Assembly: GCA_040381195.1 (NCBI GenBank)
Contig: JBEIHR010000068.1
Location: 1-10,075 of the forward strand
DNA length: 10,075 nucleotides
Direction: 5' to 3'
From: VGCC01 sp040381195
GTDB taxonomy: Bacteria > Actinomycetota > Actinomycetes > S36-B12
The notes beneath the pieces are model-generated. The model ran no database searches. It saw only the letters and a program-made list of their open reading frames with translations, and was not told where the DNA came from. Made by a program: the position numbers and the translations under genes. Shown here one piece after another: positions 6,763 to 10,075 of the stretch (positions are counted from its first letter, which is position 1; each line of letters opens with the position of its first letter).

Positions 6763-8127
6763 ATGGCCAAACCGACCCGCATGAGCGTCGACGAACTCCG
6801 GCGTCTCGTCGACGAGGGATCGATCGACACTGTCGTCGTCGCGATCACCGACATGCAGGGCCGGATGCAGGGCAAGCGCGTCCATGCCGGTCACTTCCTT
6901 GACGAGGTCCTCGGTCACGGGACCGAGGGGTGCAACTACCTGCTCGCCGTCGACGTCGACATGAACACCGTGGGCGGTTACGCGCTCTCCTCCTGGGACA
7001 CCGGGTACGGAGACATGGTCTTCGTCCCCGATCTCGACACCATCCATCTGCAGAGTTGGCAGCCCGGCACCGCGGCGCTGATCTGCGATATCCAGGACGA
7101 GGAGGGGCACGACGTCGCCCCGTCACCCCGGCAGATCCTGCGCAAGCAACTGGCGGCACTCGCCGGCCACGACATGGTTCCGATGGTTGGGACCGAGCTC
7201 GAGTTCATCGTGTTCGTCGACTCCTACGAGGAAGCGTGGGAGAGCGGTTACCGCGATCTCACCCCGGCCAACCTCTACAACGTCGACTACTCGCTCCTCG
7301 GCACCGCGCGCGTCGAGCCTCTGCTCAGGCGCATCCGGAACGCGATGGCGGATGCGGGCATGACGGTCGAGAGCGCGAAGGGGGAGTGCAACCTCGGCCA
7401 GCACGAGATCGCCTTCAAGTACTCAGACGCGCTCACCACCTGCGATAACCACGTGGTCTACAAGACCGCTGCGAAGGAGATCGCCGCCCAGGAGGGTGTC
7501 TCGATCACCTTCATGGCGAAGTTCAACGAGCGTGAGGGCAACTCCTGTCACATCCACCTGTCCTTCCGGTCCGCCGACGCGGAGGCGGTCATGGCCGATG
7601 ACTCCTCACCCGACGGCATGTCCGACCTCGGCCGGAGCTTCATCGCCGGACAGATCGCGCACGCGGCCGAGCTCACGCTCCTCTATGCGCCTCAGATCAA
7701 CTCCTATAAGAGGTATCAGGCGGGTTCCTTCGCCCCCACGGCGCTGCGCTGGGGTCGCGACAACCGCACCTGTTCCTTCCGACTCGTTGGCCACGGCCAC
7801 TCCCTGCGCCTGGAGAACCGGATCCCCGGCGGAGACGTGAACCCCTATCTCGCTGTCGCCGGAATGATCGCGGCCGGTCTCGACGGGGTGGCCCGGAAGC
7901 TCCCCCTTGAGCCGGCCTTCGTGGGCAATGCCTACGAGAGCGATTCCGCCCGTGTTCCCGCGACCATGGGCGAGGCCCTGGCCCTGTGGGAGAACTCGGG
8001 CTGGATCCGCGACACCTTCGGGGAAGAAGTCCAGGCCCACTACGCGAACATGGCGCGCGTGGAGATGGCAGCATTCAACTCCGCGGTGACCGACTGGGAG
8101 CGGTTCCGCGGATTCGAACGACTCTAG
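6763..8127 (+). CDS. Glutamine-synthetase-like gamma-glutamylamide synthetase (GlnA3/GlnA4/PuuA type)
   Basis: A 454-residue class I glutamine synthetase fold enzyme that probably joins glutamate to an amine using ATP rather than making glutamine. The ATG at 6763 follows GAGGGAGGAA (6751-6760). The N-terminal beta-grasp domain includes ITDMQGRMQGKR (28-39). Catalytic-domain landmarks are TELEF (144-148), GECNLGQHEIAF (207-218) with metal-ligand Glu208 and Glu215, GNSCHIHLS (259-267) with His263, NSYKR (313-317), NRTCSFR (334-340) with Arg335 and Arg340, and LENRIPGGDVNPYLA (350-364). The GECNLGQHE form and the absence of the adenylylated-tyrosine motif of housekeeping GlnA place it among the accessory enzymes that act on polyamines, ethanolamine or other amines. 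It is flanked by an amine permease, an aldehyde dehydrogenase and an SDR, which supports amine catabolism. The exact amine is not readable; ethanolamine or another amino alcohol is favoured by context. Confidence 0.9.
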   Translation: MAKPTRMSVDELRRLVDEGSIDTVVVAITDMQGRMQGKRVHAGHFLDEVLGHGTEGCNYLLAVDVDMNTVGGYALSSWDTGYGDMVFVPDLDTIHLQSWQPGTAALICDIQDEEGHDVAPSPRQILRKQLAALAGHDMVPMVGTELEFIVFVDSYEEAWESGYRDLTPANLYNVDYSLLGTARVEPLLRRIRNAMADAGMTVESAKGECNLGQHEIAFKYSDALTTCDNHVVYKTAAKEIAAQEGVSITFMAKFNEREGNSCHIHLSFRSADAEAVMADDSSPDGMSDLGRSFIAGQIAHAAELTLLYAPQINSYKRYQAGSFAPTALRWGRDNRTCSFRLVGHGHSLRLENRIPGGDVNPYLAVAGMIAAGLDGVARKLPLEPAFVGNAYESDSARVPATMGEALALWENSGWIRDTFGEEVQAHYANMARVEMAAFNSAVTDWERFRGFERL

Positions 8128-8134
8128 GAGCGCC

Positions 8135-9490
8135 ATGCACGCCGTGATCAACCCTGCGACCGAGCAGGTCATCGCCGAGGTTCCCGCCACGAGTGCGGCC
8201 GACACCGACGCGGCTATCGCGCGCGCCGAGCGCGCCTTCGAGTCCTGGAAGCGCACTGCTCCCGGTGAGCGTGCGGATCTGCTTCGAGCGTTCGCATCCG
8301 TGGTGCGCGATCACACGGAGGAGTTGGCCCAACTCGAGGTCGCCAATTCCGGTCACACCATCGGCAATGCGCGCTGGGAAGCGGGCAACGTCGTCAACGT
8401 GCTCAACTACTACGCGGGTGCACCCGAACGCCTCTTCGGTCGACAGATCCCGGTCCCGGGTGGTGTGGACATCACCTTCCAGGAGCCGATCGGCGTCGTG
8501 GGGATCATCGTCCCCTGGAACTTCCCGATGCCGATCGCGGGTTGGGGTTTCGCACCCGCGCTCGCTGCGGGATGCACCGTGGTACTCAAGCCCGCCGAAC
8601 TCACCCCGCTCACCGCGATCCGCCTCGGTGAACTCGCCCTGGAGGCAGGTATCCCGGAGGGGGTGTTCACGGTCCTGCCCGGCAAGGGATCGGTGGTGGG
8701 ACAGCGCTTCGTCGACAACGCGACGGTCCGCAAGGTCGTGTTCACCGGGTCCACCGAGGTGGGCACGCGCATCATGGCCGGATGCGCCTCGCAGGTGAAG
8801 CGCGTGACACTGGAACTCGGTGGCAAGAGCGCGAACATCGTGTTCTCCGATGCCGATGTTGCCAAGGCGGCTGCCACCGCCCCCTACGGCGTCTTCGACA
8901 ACGCCGGACAGGACTGCTGTGCGCGCTCGCGGATCCTTGTGCAGCGCACTGTGATGGACGAGTTCCTGGCTGTCCTGGAGAAGTCCGTGGCCGGGGTGAA
9001 GGTCGGTGATCCCGGTGACGAGAAGAACGAGATGGGACCGCTGATCTCGCGCGGTCAACTCGAGACCGTCGCATCCTTCGTGCCCGACGATTCCCAGGTG
9101 CTGTTCCGCGGTGACTGCCCGTCCGGTCCCGGATTCTGGTTCCCACCCACGGTGCTCACCGCCACCGAATCCGATCGTGCATTCACGGAGGAGATCTTCG
9201 GCCCGGTCGTCGTCGTCGTGCCCTTCGACGATGAGGCTGATGCGATCCGTATGGCCAACAACACCCCCTACGGCCTGTCCGGGTCGATCTGGACCCGCGA
9301 CGTCGGGCGCGCCATGCGTGTGGCGCGCGGCGTGGAGTCGGGCAATCTGTCGGTCAACTCGCACTCCTCGGTGCGGTACTGGACCCCCTTCGGGGGATTC
9401 AAGATGTCCGGCCTGGGCCGCGAGCTCGGACCCGATGCACCCGAAGCCTTCACCGAAACCAAGAACGTCTTCATCGCGACCGACGAATAG
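8135..9490 (+). CDS. NAD(P)-dependent aldehyde dehydrogenase
   Basis: A 451-residue member of the aldehyde dehydrogenase superfamily that oxidises an aldehyde to an acid in the cytoplasm. The ATG at 8135 is 7 nt after the synthetase stop, with AGGAG (8126-8130) overlapping that stop, so the genes are co-transcribed. Motifs: PWNFPMP (127-133) with Asn129, LKPAE (151-155), FTGST (203-207), LELGGKSAN (226-234) with general base Glu227, NAGQDCC (256-262) with nucleophile Cys261, EEIFGPV (352-358) and PFGGFKMSGLGRE (418-430). The protein starts directly at VINPATEQVIAEVP, roughly 20-30 residues shorter at the N-terminus than most relatives; there is no room upstream without deep overlap with the synthetase. 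In this context the substrate may be a gamma-glutamylated amino aldehyde, as for PuuC, but specificity cannot be read. Confidence 0.95.
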   Translation: MHAVINPATEQVIAEVPATSAADTDAAIARAERAFESWKRTAPGERADLLRAFASVVRDHTEELAQLEVANSGHTIGNARWEAGNVVNVLNYYAGAPERLFGRQIPVPGGVDITFQEPIGVVGIIVPWNFPMPIAGWGFAPALAAGCTVVLKPAELTPLTAIRLGELALEAGIPEGVFTVLPGKGSVVGQRFVDNATVRKVVFTGSTEVGTRIMAGCASQVKRVTLELGGKSANIVFSDADVAKAAATAPYGVFDNAGQDCCARSRILVQRTVMDEFLAVLEKSVAGVKVGDPGDEKNEMGPLISRGQLETVASFVPDDSQVLFRGDCPSGPGFWFPPTVLTATESDRAFTEEIFGPVVVVVPFDDEADAIRMANNTPYGLSGSIWTRDVGRAMRVARGVESGNLSVNSHSSVRYWTPFGGFKMSGLGRELGPDAPEAFTETKNVFIATDE

Positions 9491-9497
9491 GAGTCAC

Positions 9498-10075
9498 ATG
9501 TCCAGCAAGTGCCGTCGTCTCGAAGGCCGCTCCGCCGTCATCACCGGTGGTGGGAGCGGTATCGGATTGGCCACCGCGCGCCGTCTCGCCGATGAGGGTG
9601 CACATGTCGTGATCGGTGACATGGACCCATCGTCTGGGCAGGCCGCCGCTGACGAAGTGAAGGGAATGTTCGTGCAGTGCAACGTCACCGATGCGGGCGA
9701 TGTCGCCGAACTTTTCCGCGCCACCAAGGACCGCTACGGCTCCATCGATGTTGCCTTCAACAACGCGGGTATCTCTCCGCCCGACGACGATTCCATCCTG
9801 GAGACCGGTATCGACGCGTGGCGCCGGGTGCAGGAGGTGAACCTCACCTCGGTGTACCTGTGCTGCAAGGAGGTGCTGCCCTACATGCTCGAGCAGGGCA
9901 AGGGATCCATCATCAACACAGCCTCCTTCGTGGCGACCATGGCCGCCGCCACCTCGCAGATCTCCTACACCGCCTCGAAGGGTGGCGTGCTCGCGATGAC
10001 CCGGGAACTCGGCGTGCAGTTCGCGCGCAGTGGTATCCGGGTCAATGCGCTGTCACCCGGACCGGTCGCCACACC
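9498..10075 (+). CDS. Short-chain dehydrogenase/reductase (classical SDR), C-terminus beyond the window
   Basis: The first 192 residues of a classical SDR, open to the window edge; about 55-70 residues should be missing. The ATG at 9498 follows AGGAG (9489-9493), which overlaps the stop of the aldehyde dehydrogenase, 7 nt apart. Motifs: TGGGSGIG cofactor loop (16-23), Asp41 after the second strand suggesting NAD rather than NADP, NNAG (88-91), Asn115, catalytic Ser143 in INTAS, Tyr157 and Lys161 in YTASK, and SPGPVAT (186-192). It oxidises or reduces an alcohol/carbonyl pair. Lying in the same operon as an aldehyde dehydrogenase and a gamma-glutamylamide synthetase, it could supply the alcohol-to-aldehyde step for a gamma-glutamyl amino alcohol; that is inference. 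Many SDRs of this kind are annotated only generically. Confidence 0.93.
   Translation, partial: MSSKCRRLEGRSAVITGGGSGIGLATARRLADEGAHVVIGDMDPSSGQAAADEVKGMFVQCNVTDAGDVAELFRATKDRYGSIDVAFNNAGISPPDDDSILETGIDAWRRVQEVNLTSVYLCCKEVLPYMLEQGKGSIINTASFVATMAAATSQISYTASKGGVLAMTRELGVQFARSGIRVNALSPGPVAT

Noticed and set aside
6352..7110. Minus-strand open frame of 252 codons across the permease end and synthetase start
   Set aside because: It runs through the 6711-6744 hairpin and opposite two well-supported genes; the product looks like a complementary-strand artefact.
8075..9364. Long open frame on the minus strand (429 codons) opposite the aldehyde dehydrogenase
   Set aside because: It lies antisense to an aldehyde dehydrogenase with every catalytic motif intact; the translation is rich in His, Arg, Gly and Asp with no recognisable motif, typical of a G+C-rich shadow frame.

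Overview
This is a G+C-rich stretch that reads like an actinobacterial (Actinomycetota) accessory metabolism locus. The evidence is the strong G/C bias at third codon positions, frequent GTG starts with GGAGG-type ribosome binding sites, and families that are common in that phylum. This is an inference from sequence style; there is no rRNA or other phylogenetic marker. I found no tRNA, rRNA, insertion sequence or CRISPR array. Coding density is high: eight genes, two of them cut off by the window edges.

Layout. (1) Positions 1-1491, minus strand: a YtcJ/NfdA-type amidohydrolase missing only its C-terminal end. (2) Positions 1492-1669: a divergent intergenic region with a perfect 7-bp-arm inverted repeat at 1562-1581, a candidate operator serving both directions. 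(3) Positions 1670-5045, plus strand: a compact ABC importer operon of the nitrate/sulfonate/taurine/thiamine-precursor class, with a secreted binding protein, two different permeases overlapping by ATGA, and an ATPase. (4) Positions 5046-5149: a short intergenic region with a Crp/GlxR-like box at 5077-5092 and, immediately after it, an RNA hairpin that would bury the next gene's ribosome binding site. (5) Positions 5150 to the end, plus strand: an ethanolamine/amine permease of the APC family broken by a one-base frameshift at about 6397-6400, a glutamine-synthetase-like gamma-glutamylamide synthetase, an aldehyde dehydrogenase and a short-chain dehydrogenase cut by the right edge. A 15-bp perfect hairpin (6711-6744) separates permease and synthetase.

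How the genes may work together. The right half fits a gamma-glutamylation route for a primary amine: uptake, ATP-dependent capping with glutamate, then oxidation by dehydrogenases. The pairing of an ethanolamine-permease-like transporter with both an alcohol-type dehydrogenase (SDR) and an aldehyde dehydrogenase suits an amino alcohol such as ethanolamine better than a diamine. The gamma-glutamyl hydrolase needed to finish the route is not in the window and may lie to the right. The left half (ABC importer plus amidohydrolase) could feed the same route by importing and hydrolysing an N-acyl or N-formyl amine, but that link rests on proximity only.

The most unusual sequence-level signals are two adjacent leader structures, each able to pair with the Shine-Dalgarno of the gene behind it (permease and synthetase), and the permease frameshift.
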